Positions 36,902 through 45,771 of a DNA stretch of 64,000 nucleotides are shown piece by piece. The position numbers and the translations under genes are program-made. How positions within the stretch are numbered: the first letter of the stretch is position 1; the number at the start of each line of letters is the position of its first letter. Under the pieces are notes generated by a model that worked only from the letters and a program-made list of their open reading frames with translations, did no database searches and was not told the DNA's origin. Source of the DNA: Streptomyces collinus Tu 365 (lineage in GTDB: Bacteria > Actinomycetota > Actinomycetes > Streptomycetales > Streptomycetaceae); contig NC_021985.1 in assembly GCF_000444875.1 (NCBI RefSeq), forward strand, positions 1,116,001 to 1,180,000, given 5' to 3'.

Positions 36902-38332
36902 ATGCCGTCCCCAGTCTCCGCGGACCGCTCAGCCGCCCAGCCGCCCGGGCGCGGCTCGGTCGAGGCGTTGATCACGCAGACCCGGCGGCTCAAGGGCGAG
37001 GTCGACGCGGTGCGGCGGGACACCCGGAGCGAAGGCTCGGACCCCGAGGAGCGCTGGCAGCGGGCCCTGTACGAGCTCGCCCTGCATCAACTCGACGACC
37101 TGGACGTCCACTTGGCGCAGTTGCGGGACGGCCCGGAGCCCGTCCGGTCCGCCGCGGCCGCCGGCCCTCCCCCCGCTCCCCCGGTGCCCGGCGCCCCGCG
37201 CGGCTCGCTGCTCAGCCGGGTCGGCAGCGCGGAGTGGAACCTGCTCACGGACGAGGCGAACTGGTCCGGCGAGCTGTACCAGATCCTGGGCCTCGATCCG
37301 GCGGGTCCGGCGCTCACCCTGGACGAACTGCCCTCCGTGGTCCTCGCCGAGGACCGGCCGAGGCTGACTGCGATGGTGACGGACTGCCTGGTCGACGGCA
37401 GACCGATCGACGGCGAGTTCCGCGTCGTACGGCCCGACGGCTCGGCGCGGACCGTGCACATGATGGGCGAGCCCGTGCTCGGCGCCGACGGCGGCACCGC
37501 CTCGATGTGGGCCGTGCTCCGCGACGTCAGCGAACTGCGCCGCCACCGGCGGGAGGTGAGCGAGACCCGTGACTCGCTCCGGCTCCACCGGCAGCAGGCA
37601 CAGACCGAGCACCGGCTGGCGGTCGAGCTGCAGGAAGCCGTGCTTCCGCCATGGCGCGGCTCCCTGCGGCTCCCCCACCGGGGCACCCCGGCCCTCGACC
37701 TCGCCGCCCACTACCTGCCGGCCGCGACGAACGCCCTCGTGGGCGGCGACTGGTACGACGCGTTGGAGCTGGCGGACGGTGCGACACTGCTCAGCGTCGG
37801 CGGCCTGACGGGCCACGGGGTGGCCGTCACCTCCGGGATGGCGATGCTGCTCGGCGCCGTGCGCGGCATGGCGATGGCCGGTACGCAGCCCGGTCAACTG
37901 CTCTCCATGCTGAACCAGTTACTCGACGCCACCGTGCAACCCGCCCTCGGCAGCGCCGTCTGCTGCCGGTACCGGCCCGAGACCCGCGCCCTGACATGGG
38001 CGCGCGCGGGACACCCCGCCCCGCTGCTGTACCGCGACGGGACGGGGCGCACGCTGGACGCACCGGAGGGGGTGCTGCTCGGCGCCACCACGGGCGCCGC
38101 CTACGGGCAGGCCGAGGTGGCCCTGGAACCCGGCGACCTGCTCCTGCTGCACACCGACGGGCTGGTGTCCGGGCACGCCGGTACGACCGCTGTCGACCGC
38201 CTGCTCGACCTCGCCCCCCGCTTCGGTGCGGCGCGCGCCGCACAGGACTGCGTGCGGACGGTCGTGGAGGAGTTCGGCGGAGCCGAGCGTGAGGACGACG
38301 CCTGCGTGCTCGTCGCCAGGGTCACGGCCTGA
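36902..38332 (+). CDS. PAS-PP2C (SpoIIE-type) protein phosphatase with an altered metal site and a TTA codon
   Basis: A predicted Ser/Thr phosphatase of the Rsb/SpoIIE branch, which usually dephosphorylates anti-sigma antagonists. It has 476 residues. An N-terminal helical segment (about 18-75) is followed by a PAS domain (about 105-225; GSAEWNLLTDEANWSGELYQILGL, GEFRVVRPDGSARTV), a short helix and the PP2C domain (about 245-474). Asp283 in GGDWYD and Asp residues in REDDACVLV are present. The second motif reads VGGLTGHG at 299-306, so the metal-binding Asp of the usual VGDVxGHG is Gly301. Similar degenerate sequences occur in streptomycetes as I recall, so it may be weakly active or a binding protein. 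Leu340 is encoded by TTA (37919-37921), implying bldA-dependent translation. Neighbours are developmental genes. Confidence 0.87.
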   Translation: MPSPVSADRSAAQPPGRGSVEALITQTRRLKGEVDAVRRDTRSEGSDPEERWQRALYELALHQLDDLDVHLAQLRDGPEPVRSAAAAGPPPAPPVPGAPRGSLLSRVGSAEWNLLTDEANWSGELYQILGLDPAGPALTLDELPSVVLAEDRPRLTAMVTDCLVDGRPIDGEFRVVRPDGSARTVHMMGEPVLGADGGTASMWAVLRDVSELRRHRREVSETRDSLRLHRQQAQTEHRLAVELQEAVLPPWRGSLRLPHRGTPALDLAAHYLPAATNALVGGDWYDALELADGATLLSVGGLTGHGVAVTSGMAMLLGAVRGMAMAGTQPGQLLSMLNQLLDATVQPALGSAVCCRYRPETRALTWARAGHPAPLLYRDGTGRTLDAPEGVLLGATTGAAYGQAEVALEPGDLLLLHTDGLVSGHAGTTAVDRLLDLAPRFGAARAAQDCVRTVVEEFGGAEREDDACVLVARVTA

Positions 38333-38359
38333 ACCGGAACCAGAACAGCGCGCCGGCCC

Positions 38360-39853
38360 TCAGGCCGGTGCGCCGCTGTCGCGGCCGCTCCTCGGGTTCG
38401 GCAGGGCGAGCCTGATCTCCTCCCGCAGTTCGTGGATCTTCGGATAGCCGGCGTACTCCGCGGTCAGGCGGTACATCTCCCGCAGCCGGTCCCAGGTGCG
38501 CCGGGAGGAGTTGGACCCCATCGACATCAGGGCCAGTCTCGCGTACCGGTCGGCCTGTTCCGGATCGTCGGCGATGAAGCAGGCCGAGGCCATGGACAGA
38601 TGGTCGAAGATCTTCGACCGCTCCCGTCCGTCGACCCGGAGCGCCAGCGCCTTCTCCGCGTAGTACTGGGCGTGCGCGGCCGCCGCGGGGTCGAACTCCG
38701 CGAGCGTGCGGTAGGCGAGGGCCGTCATGCCGTACAGATCCTCGTCCTTGAAGGTCTGCATCCAGTCCGGCGCCTGCGCGTCCTGCCGGTCGGAGACGAA
38801 GAGGTCCTCCGCCTGGCCGAGGGTGCGGCGCATCGCCTGCCCCTTGCCCATCGACGCCTGCGCCCAGGCCTCGATGGTGTGGAACATCGCCTTCGTGCGC
38901 GGTTGCAGCTGCTCCCCCGCACCGGACTGGGCGAGCTTCATCAGGTCCAGCGCGTCGTCGGGCCGGCCCAGGTGCACCATCTGCCGGGCCGCCCGGGACA
39001 GGGCCTCACCGGCACGCGGCCGGTCACCGCCCTCGCGCGCGGCGTGGGCGGCGATGACGAAGTACTTCTGCGCCGTGGGTTCCAGGCCGACGTCGTGAGA
39101 CATCCAGCCCGCGAGGACGGCCAGGTTGGCGGCGACGCCCCACAGGCGCCGCTGGAGATGGGGTGGGTGGTGGTAGGCGAGCATGCCGCCCACCTCGTTG
39201 AGCTGGCCCACGACCGCCTTGCGCTGGAGCCCGCCGCCGCGGGCCGCGTCCCAGGCGCGGAACACCTCGACCGAGCGCTCCAGTTCCTCGATCTCCTGCG
39301 ACCCGATGGGGGCGGCCTCGTAGCGGTCGTACCCAGCGGGGTCGGCGTGCAGGGGGTCGTGGACGACGGGGGCGTCGGCCTTCAGTGTCGGGTCGGTGTG
39401 CAACCAGTCGTGCATGGCGCTGCTGAGTGTGGATCCCGCGGCGAGCGCGGCACCCGCGCCCACCAAGCCGCGTCGGTTGAGCATGAGGTCCATTCCCGTG
39501 AATTCGGTGAGGACCGCGGCGGTCCGTTCGGGCGCCCACGGCACGCCGTCGGGATGTTCCTCCACCCCGTCGCCCTGCCGTTTCCCCGCACGCCCGTGCC
39601 GCACCAGACCTAGGTCCTCGATGGTCACGACACGGCCGAGACGCTCGGTGAACAGAGCCGCCAGCACCCGCGGTACCGGATCGCGCGGGATCTCCCCCGT
39701 GTCGATCCAACGCCGCACCCGGGAGGTGTCGGTCGACAGCTGGGGGTGGCCCATGGCCGCCGCCTGCTTGTTGACCAGCCTCGCGAGTTCCCCTTTGGAC
39801 CAGCCGGCCAGGCCGAACAGGTCCGTCAGGCGGGTGTTGGGTTGTCCGCTCAC
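38360..39853 (-). CDS. NsdA-family developmental regulator
   Basis: A homologue of NsdA of Streptomyces coelicolor, a protein that represses sporulation and antibiotic production. It has 497 residues. The GTG start at 39853 is preceded by a G-rich ribosome site. The N-terminal 100 residues (TRLTDLFGLAGWSKGELARLVNKQAAAMG, SRVRRWIDTGEIPRDPVPRVLAALFTERLGR) look like a helix-turn-helix. A short RRGLVGAGAALAAG stretch is followed by an alpha-helical, TPR-like C-terminal two thirds (about 200-470). Streptomyces carry several NsdA paralogues, and I cannot tell which this is because the flanking genes do not match the nsdA locus I remember. It is convergent with the phosphatase, with 27 bp between stops, and divergent from the phosphotransferase. 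Confidence 0.85.
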   Translation of the reverse strand: MSGQPNTRLTDLFGLAGWSKGELARLVNKQAAAMGHPQLSTDTSRVRRWIDTGEIPRDPVPRVLAALFTERLGRVVTIEDLGLVRHGRAGKRQGDGVEEHPDGVPWAPERTAAVLTEFTGMDLMLNRRGLVGAGAALAAGSTLSSAMHDWLHTDPTLKADAPVVHDPLHADPAGYDRYEAAPIGSQEIEELERSVEVFRAWDAARGGGLQRKAVVGQLNEVGGMLAYHHPPHLQRRLWGVAANLAVLAGWMSHDVGLEPTAQKYFVIAAHAAREGGDRPRAGEALSRAARQMVHLGRPDDALDLMKLAQSGAGEQLQPRTKAMFHTIEAWAQASMGKGQAMRRTLGQAEDLFVSDRQDAQAPDWMQTFKDEDLYGMTALAYRTLAEFDPAAAAHAQYYAEKALALRVDGRERSKIFDHLSMASACFIADDPEQADRYARLALMSMGSNSSRRTWDRLREMYRLTAEYAGYPKIHELREEIRLALPNPRSGRDSGAPA

Positions 39854-39914
39854 GTCAAGCCCCCAGGTTCTCGGCTGAGTTGACAGTAGACCCGTGGAGG
39901 TTGCCGGGCGACTA

Positions 39915-39944
39915 TTCGCCAGGGTTCGCCAGGGTGCGCCAGAT
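39915..39944. repeat. Three 10-bp direct repeats upstream of the NsdA-family gene
   Basis: TTCGCCAGGG occurs twice in tandem at 39915-39924 and 39925-39934 and a degenerate third copy (TGCGCCAGAT) follows at 39935-39944. The 10-bp period places each copy on the same face of the helix, 60-90 bp from the GTG at 39853. Otherwise 39854-40146 holds no gene. Confidence 0.6.
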
Positions 39945-40146
39945 GGTGTGCCACGGGACATCGGGTGTCGAGTAGGAACGCGCCACCCCGACCCGGCCGC
40001 CGGCCTATGCGACGGGCACATTCCCCAGGATGTGCCCGGGCGGCCGGGGCGGGTGGGCGCACGCGAGGAGCACGCGGCTGGACATGTGTTCCGCGCACGG
40101 ACTTACAGGCAGGCACCGCAGGCACACGAAGGGATCTGTATCTCCC

Positions 40147-41292
40147 ATGTACGCAGCATCGTCCTCCGTGTCCGCTCCGCCCCGGCCCCTGCGTTCCCGC
40201 CCGGCGGGCGGCGGGCCGTACCTCGACCCGACGGCGCGGCCGGCGGCCCCCGTGCTGGGCGCGGGCCGGCTGCGGCGCGTTCCGGGCCAGGTGGGCCCCC
40301 AACCGGTCAGCGGCAGACTCGACTTGTCCGGACCCCAGGGTGCGCAGCTGCGCGCCGCGATCGCCTCGGTGCACCGGATCTGTCCGGAGTTCGCTCCGGT
40401 GCAGGTGCTGCGCCGCAGCGGGCGCTCCGTGCTGCTGGTCGGGACGACGGGACGCAGTACGGCCGTGGCGAAGTGTCTCCTGGACCCGTCGCCCGCCTGG
40501 GCGGACCGGATCCGCCACGAAATAGCGGCATACCGCTCGTTCGTCCGGCACCGGCCGCCTGTGCGGGTGCCGAGGCTGATCGCGGCGGACCCGGACAACT
40601 GCACCCTGGTGATCGAGCGCATGGCGGGCCGCGCGGCTGCGCTGCAGCGGCATCCGCTGGAGGCACCGCCCCGGCCGGACATCCGGGCCGCGCTCGGTGC
40701 GATCTGCCGGCTGAACGCGTGGCGGCCCCCGGCGGGCACCTTCGACGCACCCCTGGACTACGCGGCCCGGATCGCGCGCTACCACGAGCTGGGGCTGCTG
40801 ACCGACCGGGACCTGGGCGACCTGCAGAAGCTGCTGCACGGGATCGCGCACGCGGCGGGCCGCCAGGGGATGGGCCAGTTCTGCCACGGCGACGCGCTGC
40901 TCTCGAACATCCTGCTCTCACCGGCCGGTCCAGTGCTGGTGGACTGGGAGCACGCGGGCTGGTACCTGCCGGGGTACGACCTGGCGACGCTGTGGCTGGT
41001 GCTCGGGGACGCACCGGTCGCCCGCCGCCAGATCAGCCAGATCGCCCAGTCGGCGGGCCCGGCATCGAGGGACGCCTTCCTGGTGAACCTGATGCTGCTG
41101 CTGACCCGGGAGATCCGCACCTACGAGACGGCCGTGCAGCGTTCGATGCACGATACGGCCCCGGCGGCACCGGGTACGGCCCACCCGGGTGCTGCGCCGT
41201 CCGGCGAGGAACAGCGGCTGCTGCTCAGGCGGCTGCACGACGACTGCCAGCTGGCCCGCCGGGCCGTGCGAGCGGCGGTCGGCACTCGCTGA
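40147..41292 (+). CDS. Aminoglycoside-phosphotransferase-fold kinase
   Basis: A small-molecule kinase-like protein of the APH/ChoK fold, 381 residues, cytoplasmic. A 70-residue proline-rich N-terminal region is followed by the kinase domain. [12 protein letters not shown] contains the candidate ATP-binding lysine, [27 protein letters not shown] covers the C-helix and hinge lead-in, and VIERMAG the hinge. [15 protein letters not shown] is the Brenner-type catalytic loop with Asp and Asn, and [17 protein letters not shown] the metal-binding Asp. The substrate is unknown. It does not look like a resistance gene because it sits beside conserved developmental genes. The start at 40147 is preceded by AAGGGA at 12 nt. 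It is divergent from the NsdA-family gene and followed by a strong terminator. Confidence 0.8.
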   Translation: MYAASSSVSAPPRPLRSRPAGGGPYLDPTARPAAPVLGAGRLRRVPGQVGPQPVSGRLDLSGPQGAQLRAAIASVHRICPEFAPVQVLRRSGRSVLLVGTTGRSTAVAKCLLDPSPAWADRIRHEIAAYRSFVRHRPPVRVPRLIAADPDNCTLVIERMAGRAAALQRHPLEAPPRPDIRAALGAICRLNAWRPPAGTFDAPLDYAARIARYHELGLLTDRDLGDLQKLLHGIAHAAGRQGMGQFCHGDALLSNILLSPAGPVLVDWEHAGWYLPGYDLATLWLVLGDAPVARRQISQIAQSAGPASRDAFLVNLMLLLTREIRTYETAVQRSMHDTAPAAPGTAHPGAAPSGEEQRLLLRRLHDDCQLARRAVRAAVGTR

Positions 41293-41305
41293 CGGGGACG
41301 ACGGC

Positions 41306-41339
41306 TCCGCGGTGCGCCCGAGCGGCGGCGCACCGCGGA
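41306..41339 (+). terminator. Terminator of the phosphotransferase gene
   Basis: TCCGCGGTGCGCC at 41306-41318 pairs perfectly with 41327-41339 (13 bp, 8-nt loop), 14 nt after the stop codon at 41292. Confidence 0.88.
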
Positions 41340-41375
41340 CCTTCGTATGTGCGGGCACCCGCCGTTCCCGGTGTC

Positions 41376-41393
41376 CAGTGGTGTACTCCACTG
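41376..41393. promoter_or_regulatory. Inverted repeat CAGTGG-N6-CCACTG upstream of the amidase gene
   Basis: Exact 6-bp arms separated by TGTACT, about 170 bp before the amidase start. Regulator unknown. No c-di-AMP (ydaO) riboswitch core, which some wall-hydrolase genes carry, could be recognised between here and 41562. Confidence 0.35.
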
Positions 41394-41562
41394 ACGCCCC
41401 GCAGGCCCGCGCGCCGCCGTGGCGAAACTCGCCGAACCCCTTTGTGACGTGGGAAATCTCCGCCCCCGGGGCATCATTGACGGATCGTCGGCAAGCCGGT
41501 ACCACTGGTCCAGCTCGGCGCCGCCCCGTCCCGCCACGCCCCGCCCGTCACAGGAGGCCGCA

Positions 41563-43533
41563 TTGCGAGGATCCGCCACCGACCCCACGACCACCCCCGG
41601 CCACAGACACCGGAGGCGGACGGCCGGCACGCTCGCCTCGGCGGCCCTGCTGCTGCCGCTGCTCGGCGCGGCCCCGGCCCAGAGCGCCCCCGAGTCCTCC
41701 GCCGGCCGGCTCCAGCAGGCCTTCGCCACGGCGTCGGCCGAGTACCACGTGCCGCAGAGTGTCCTGCTGGCCGTCTCCTACCTCCAGTCCCGCTGGGACT
41801 CGCACGCCGGCGCGCCCAGCGTGACCGGGGGCTACGGCCCGATGCACCTCACCGACGCCCGCAGCGCGCTGGCCGCGACCGAGCACTTCACCGAGGGCAC
41901 GGAGGACGCCCGCGGCGACGGCGCCCGCGCGGCCCTGCGTCCCCGCGCCGACGTGCCCGCGGACCGGACGCTGCCGGCCCGGCTGCGGACGCTGGCCCGG
42001 GCGGCGCGGCTGACGGGGCGTCCGGCGGCGGAGCTGCGCACCGATCCGGCAGCGAACGTCGCCGGCGGCGCGGCCCTGCTGGCCGCCGCGCAGAAGGAGC
42101 TGGGCGAGCCGGCGAGCGCGGATCCGGCGGCCTGGTACGGCGCGGTGGCCCGCTTCTCCGGCGCGGACGACATCGCGACCGCGGCGGCGTACGCGAACGA
42201 CGTGTACGACGTACTGCGCACCGGTGAGGAGCGCGTCACGGACGACGGCCAGCGGGTCGCCCTGGCCGCCCGGCCGCACCTGAGCGCCGACACCTCCCAG
42301 CTGCGGCGCGCGGGCCTGCGCACGGTCCCGGCGGACGGCACCGAGTGCCCCCGGTCGGTGTCCTGCGAGTGGATCCCGGCGCCGTACGCCCAGTTCGGGA
42401 ACGACGACTACGGCAACCACGACCTCGGCGACCGCCCGGCGTCGCAGCGGATCAAGTACATCGTCATCCACGACACCGAGGGCGCCTGGGACGGCGTGCT
42501 GAACCTGATCCAGGACCCGACCTACGTGTCCTGGAACTACACGATCCGGTCGACCGACGGTCTGATCGCCCAGCACGTCAAGGCCAAGGACGTGGCCTGG
42601 CACGCGGGCAACTGGGACGTCAACGCCCGGTCCGTCGGCATCGAGCACGAGGGCTTCCTCGCCGCGCCGGACGCCTGGTACACGGAGGCGATGTACCGCT
42701 CCTCGGCCCGGCTGGTGCGCTACCTGGCCCGCACCTACGACATCCCGCTGGACCGGCAGCACATCCTGGGCCACGACAACGTGCCGGGGCCGACCGCCTC
42801 CACCATCCCCGGGATGCACACCGACCCGGGCCCATACTGGGACTGGGCGCACTACTTCCAGCTGCTGGGGCACCCCTTCCACCGCACGGGCGGCAAGGGC
42901 TCACCGCTGGTGACGATCCTGCCGGACTACGCCTCGAACCAGCCGGTGTACACCGGCTGCACCACCAAGGGCGAGCCCTGCACGGCGCACGGCTCCGGTG
43001 AGGTGCGGCTGTACACCGACCACGACGTGAACGCGCCGCTGGTCAAGGACATCGGCCTGAAGACCGACCCGACCGACGGGGTGAACGACCTCTCCTCCCG
43101 GGTCTCCACCGGCCAGCAGTACGCGGTCGCCGACCGCTGGGGCGACTGGACGGCGATCTGGTACCTCGGGCAGAAGGCCTGGTTCGAGAACCCGCGCAAG
43201 GACCCCACGGCGGTCAGGGCGTCCGGCCTGGTCGTCACCCCGAAGGACGGCGCGGCGAGCGTGCCGGTGTACGGCAGGGCGTACCCGGAGAAGGAGGCGT
43301 ACCCGGCGGAGGTGCCCGCGCAGTCGGTGGTCCCGCTGCCGTACACGATCCCCGCGGGGCAGTCGTACGTCGTCGGTGACGAGATGCCGGGCGAGTACTA
43401 CTACGCGGTCACCTTCACCACCGACTCGCACCGCGTGGTGGTCGGCAAGGACCTGTACTACGAGATCCAGTACGGCCACCGGGTGGCGTTCGTGCGCGCC
43501 GCGGACGTCCGCCTGGCGGGTTCCGGCCGCTGA
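41563..43533 (+). CDS. Secreted N-acetylmuramoyl-L-alanine amidase with N-terminal lysozyme-like region
   Basis: A predicted peptidoglycan hydrolase of 656 residues. The start is TTG at 41563, with AGGAGG 5 nt upstream and no better in-frame start. The signal peptide runs through HRHRRRTAGTLASAALLLPLL to AQSA (about 37). Residues about 40-240 resemble a transglycosylase/lysozyme-like fold (FATASAEYHVPQSVLLAVSYLQSRWDSHAG, GGYGPMHLTD) but I cannot confirm catalytic residues. The Amidase_2 (T7-lysozyme/PGRP) domain at about 295-430 has zinc-ligand candidates in VIHDTEG, HILGHDNVPG and HTDPGPYWDW, plus SWNYTIRSTDGLIAQHV. The C-terminal 220 residues are beta-rich and may bind wall or polymer. Likely role: wall turnover in growth or sporulation. 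The hypothetical gene at 43548 is convergent, 14 bp away. Confidence 0.86.
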   Translation: MRGSATDPTTTPGHRHRRRTAGTLASAALLLPLLGAAPAQSAPESSAGRLQQAFATASAEYHVPQSVLLAVSYLQSRWDSHAGAPSVTGGYGPMHLTDARSALAATEHFTEGTEDARGDGARAALRPRADVPADRTLPARLRTLARAARLTGRPAAELRTDPAANVAGGAALLAAAQKELGEPASADPAAWYGAVARFSGADDIATAAAYANDVYDVLRTGEERVTDDGQRVALAARPHLSADTSQLRRAGLRTVPADGTECPRSVSCEWIPAPYAQFGNDDYGNHDLGDRPASQRIKYIVIHDTEGAWDGVLNLIQDPTYVSWNYTIRSTDGLIAQHVKAKDVAWHAGNWDVNARSVGIEHEGFLAAPDAWYTEAMYRSSARLVRYLARTYDIPLDRQHILGHDNVPGPTASTIPGMHTDPGPYWDWAHYFQLLGHPFHRTGGKGSPLVTILPDYASNQPVYTGCTTKGEPCTAHGSGEVRLYTDHDVNAPLVKDIGLKTDPTDGVNDLSSRVSTGQQYAVADRWGDWTAIWYLGQKAWFENPRKDPTAVRASGLVVTPKDGAASVPVYGRAYPEKEAYPAEVPAQSVVPLPYTIPAGQSYVVGDEMPGEYYYAVTFTTDSHRVVVGKDLYYEIQYGHRVAFVRAADVRLAGSGR

Positions 43534-43547
43534 GGGCCGGTCGTCCG

Positions 43548-44045
43548 TCAGCCCTGCTGGAACAGCTCCGCCGGGAGCGGCTTCAGCAGGGCGTACAGGT
43601 CGTCGGTGATGGGGCGGTCCCAGGCCGCGATGGTCACCAGGACGCCGTCGCTGCGGTCGAACTGGACGCAGGAGATCCGGCTCTCGGAGAGCTTGAGCCG
43701 GCGCACGATCAGGAGGTTGTCGCCCTGGAGCACCGGCGTGTCCTCGGTGCCCACGACGGTGACCTCCTCCTCGTTCTCCAGTGCCAGCAGCAGCTGGGCC
43801 ACCTCGAAGGGGATCTCGCCCTCGGTGACGTCCCGGGCCGGTGAGCCCTCCGGGAGGTTCCCGATGATCATGGCGGGGCCGCGGCCGCCGAAGAGGTCGT
43901 ACCGCAGGAAGACACCTTGGCAGGTGCCGTCGGGGGCGGGCAGCAGGCCCGCGCCGAGGTTGCCGGGCCAGTCACCCGGGTCCATGGCCAGCACGTCGAA
44001 GTCGGGTCCGGCGGGGGTGGCGCTGCGGCGGCGGAGGAACGACAT
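43548..44045 (-). CDS. Conserved hypothetical protein
   Basis: I do not recognise this 165-residue protein. The start at 44045 (MSFLRRRS) is the first that gives a consistent coding pattern; upstream codons look like arginine-rich noise. It has no signal peptide or membrane segment. The composition is acidic with alternating strand-like segments (AMIIGNLPEGSPARD, VAQLLLALENEEEVTVVGTEDTPVLQGDNLLIVRRLKL, VLVTIAAWDRPITDDLYALLKPL), suggesting a compact alpha/beta protein. It is convergent with the amidase gene, and only 223 bp of GC-rich sequence separates it from the DUF397 gene downstream on the map. No operon partner is evident. Confidence 0.7.
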   Translation of the reverse strand: MSFLRRRSATPAGPDFDVLAMDPGDWPGNLGAGLLPAPDGTCQGVFLRYDLFGGRGPAMIIGNLPEGSPARDVTEGEIPFEVAQLLLALENEEEVTVVGTEDTPVLQGDNLLIVRRLKLSESRISCVQFDRSDGVLVTIAAWDRPITDDLYALLKPLPAELFQQG

Positions 44046-44268
44046 GCGGCCATGGTACGTGCCCGGCGCCCGACAGGTGACGCGCGGGCGAGCCGCCCGG
44101 CGGCCCCGGTTCGCCGCCTGAGCCACGGTGGGTGAGCGCGGTACGGCGGGCCGCCGGGCGCCGTGCGGGCGAGGCCGCCGGCGGGTGCCCCGGTGCGCGG
44201 CGGGGCGCGGCAGGGCCGCCCGGGTGGCCCGGGCCGCCATGCGGGCGACCGGCGGCGGGGCGCCCCGC

Positions 44269-44511
44269 TCAGGTGAGGTCGAACTCCCCCTCGCGTGCGC
44301 CGGAGACGAAGGCGCCCCATTCCGCCGGGGTGAAGATCAGGGAGGGGCTTTCCGGCCGGTCGCTGTTGCGCATCGCGATGAACCCCTCGACGAAGGCGAT
44401 CTGCACATCGCCCAGTCCTCGGCTGCTGGACTGCCACTCGGCACTGCTGAGGTCCAGCTGCGGCTTGTCCCAGCCCGCGAGCGGCTGCTGCTGGATGGTG
44501 CTCTCGGCCAC
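44269..44511 (-). CDS. DUF397 protein
   Basis: An 80-residue protein with the DUF397 pattern: LDLSSAEWQSSSRG, VQIAFVEGFIAMRNS and the closing SLIFTPAEWGAFVSGAREGEFD. The GTG start at 44511 is preceded by GGAGG. In Streptomyces these small proteins normally sit beside an XRE-type helix-turn-helix regulator, and some pairs (BldB/WhiJ-associated) influence development. No such partner is found within several kilobases here, so this is an orphan copy. A GCGGGG-CGCCCCGC palindrome ends at its stop codon. Confidence 0.85.
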   Translation of the reverse strand: MAESTIQQQPLAGWDKPQLDLSSAEWQSSSRGLGDVQIAFVEGFIAMRNSDRPESPSLIFTPAEWGAFVSGAREGEFDLT

Positions 44512-44604
44512 GTCCGTGCTCCTCCCGGTTCGTCGTCCGCGGGCCAGCCTAGCGACCGCTTCCTACCGCCGACAGGCCACATGAGGAGGACTTTCGCGCG
44601 CCGC

Positions 44605-45771
44605 TCAGGAGTTGGGCGGCTCGGACCCCACGAGCCACATGGAGAAGAACTGCGAGCCGCCGCCGTAGGCGTGCCCGAGCACCTTCCGGGCGCCGTCCAC
44701 CTGGTGTTCCCCGGCCAGTCCGCGCACCTGGAGGGCGGCCTCGGCGAAGCGGATCATGCCGGAGGCGCCGATGGGGTTGGTGGAGAGCACCCCGCCCGAC
44801 ATGTTGACGGGCAGGTCCCCGTCCAGCTCGGTCACCCCGGACTCGGTGAGCTTCCAGCCCTCGCCCTCCTCGGCGAAGCCCAGGTTCTCCAGCCACATGG
44901 GCTCGTACCAGGAGAACGGCACGTACATCTCGACGGCGTCGATGTCCCGGCGGGGGTCGGCGATCCCGGCCTGCCGGTAGACGTCGGCGGCGCAGTCCTT
45001 GCCTGCCTGCGGCGAGACGAAGTCCTTGCCGGCGAAGAGGGTGGGCTCGCTGCGCATGGCGCCGCCGAGCATCCAGGCCGGCGGCCGCGGGGCGCGGGCC
45101 GCCCCCGCCCGGTCGGTCAGCACCATGGCGCAGGCGCCGTCGGAGGAGGGGCAGGTCTCGGAGTAGCGGATGGGGTCCCACAGCATGGGCGACGCCTGGA
45201 CCTTCTCCAGGGTGATGTCGTGCTCGTGGAGGTGCGCCCAGGGGTTCTTCAGGGCGTTGCGGCGGTCCTTGTAGGCGACGAGGGAGCCGACGGTGTCGGG
45301 GGCGCCGCTGCGCCGCATGTAGGCGCGCACGTGCGGGGCGAAGAACCCGCCGGCCCCGGCGAGCAGCGGCTGCTGGAAGGGGATGGGCAGGGACAGTCCC
45401 CACATGGCGTTGGACTCGGACTGCTTCTCGAAGGCGAGGGTCAGGACGGTGCCGTGGACACCGGCCGTGACGAGGCCCGCGGCGACGAGGGCGGTGGATC
45501 CGCCGACCGATCCGGCGGTGTGCACCCGGAGCATGGGTTTGCCGACGGCACCGAGGGCGTCGGCGAGGTACAGCTCGGGCATCATCACGCCCTCGAAGAA
45601 GTCGGGCGCCTTGCCGATGACGACGGCGTCGACGTCCGCCCAGGTCAGCTCGGCGTCGTCGAGGGCCGCGCGGGCGGCCTCGCGGACGAGTCCCGCGATC
45701 GAGACGTCCCGGCGGGCGGCCACGTGCTTGGTCTGGCCGACTCCTACGACGGCCACGGGCTCCTTGCTCAT
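44605..45771 (-). CDS. Thiolase-fold lipid-transfer-type protein (Ltp3/Ltp4-like), no nucleophilic Cys
   Basis: A predicted component of steroid or branched acyl-CoA side-chain cleavage. It has 388 residues. The N-terminal VAVVGVGQTKHVAARRDVSIAGLVREAARAAL is typical of SCP-x-like thiolases. Where classical thiolases have the acylated cysteine (CaSG), this protein reads HTAGSVGGS, and the second half ends with GHAYGGGSQFF, which keeps a histidine. Such Cys-less thiolases are known to act as retro-aldolases with DUF35 proteins (mycobacterial Ltp2-ChsH2). The ATG overlaps the stop of the second thiolase gene (ATGA). It is the last gene of the four-gene operon ech-DUF35-thiolase-thiolase; I see no hairpin terminator after it. 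Confidence 0.82.
   Translation of the reverse strand: MSKEPVAVVGVGQTKHVAARRDVSIAGLVREAARAALDDAELTWADVDAVVIGKAPDFFEGVMMPELYLADALGAVGKPMLRVHTAGSVGGSTALVAAGLVTAGVHGTVLTLAFEKQSESNAMWGLSLPIPFQQPLLAGAGGFFAPHVRAYMRRSGAPDTVGSLVAYKDRRNALKNPWAHLHEHDITLEKVQASPMLWDPIRYSETCPSSDGACAMVLTDRAGAARAPRPPAWMLGGAMRSEPTLFAGKDFVSPQAGKDCAADVYRQAGIADPRRDIDAVEMYVPFSWYEPMWLENLGFAEEGEGWKLTESGVTELDGDLPVNMSGGVLSTNPIGASGMIRFAEAALQVRGLAGEHQVDGARKVLGHAYGGGSQFFSMWLVGSEPPNS

Noticed and set aside
40147..41292. Aminoglycoside resistance gene
   Set aside because: Only the fold is shared; the context is conserved developmental genes and the N-terminus is unlike known resistance enzymes.
41393..41562. Possible c-di-AMP (ydaO) riboswitch before the amidase
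   Set aside because: The conserved core segments could not be found; only an inverted repeat and the ribosome site are visible.
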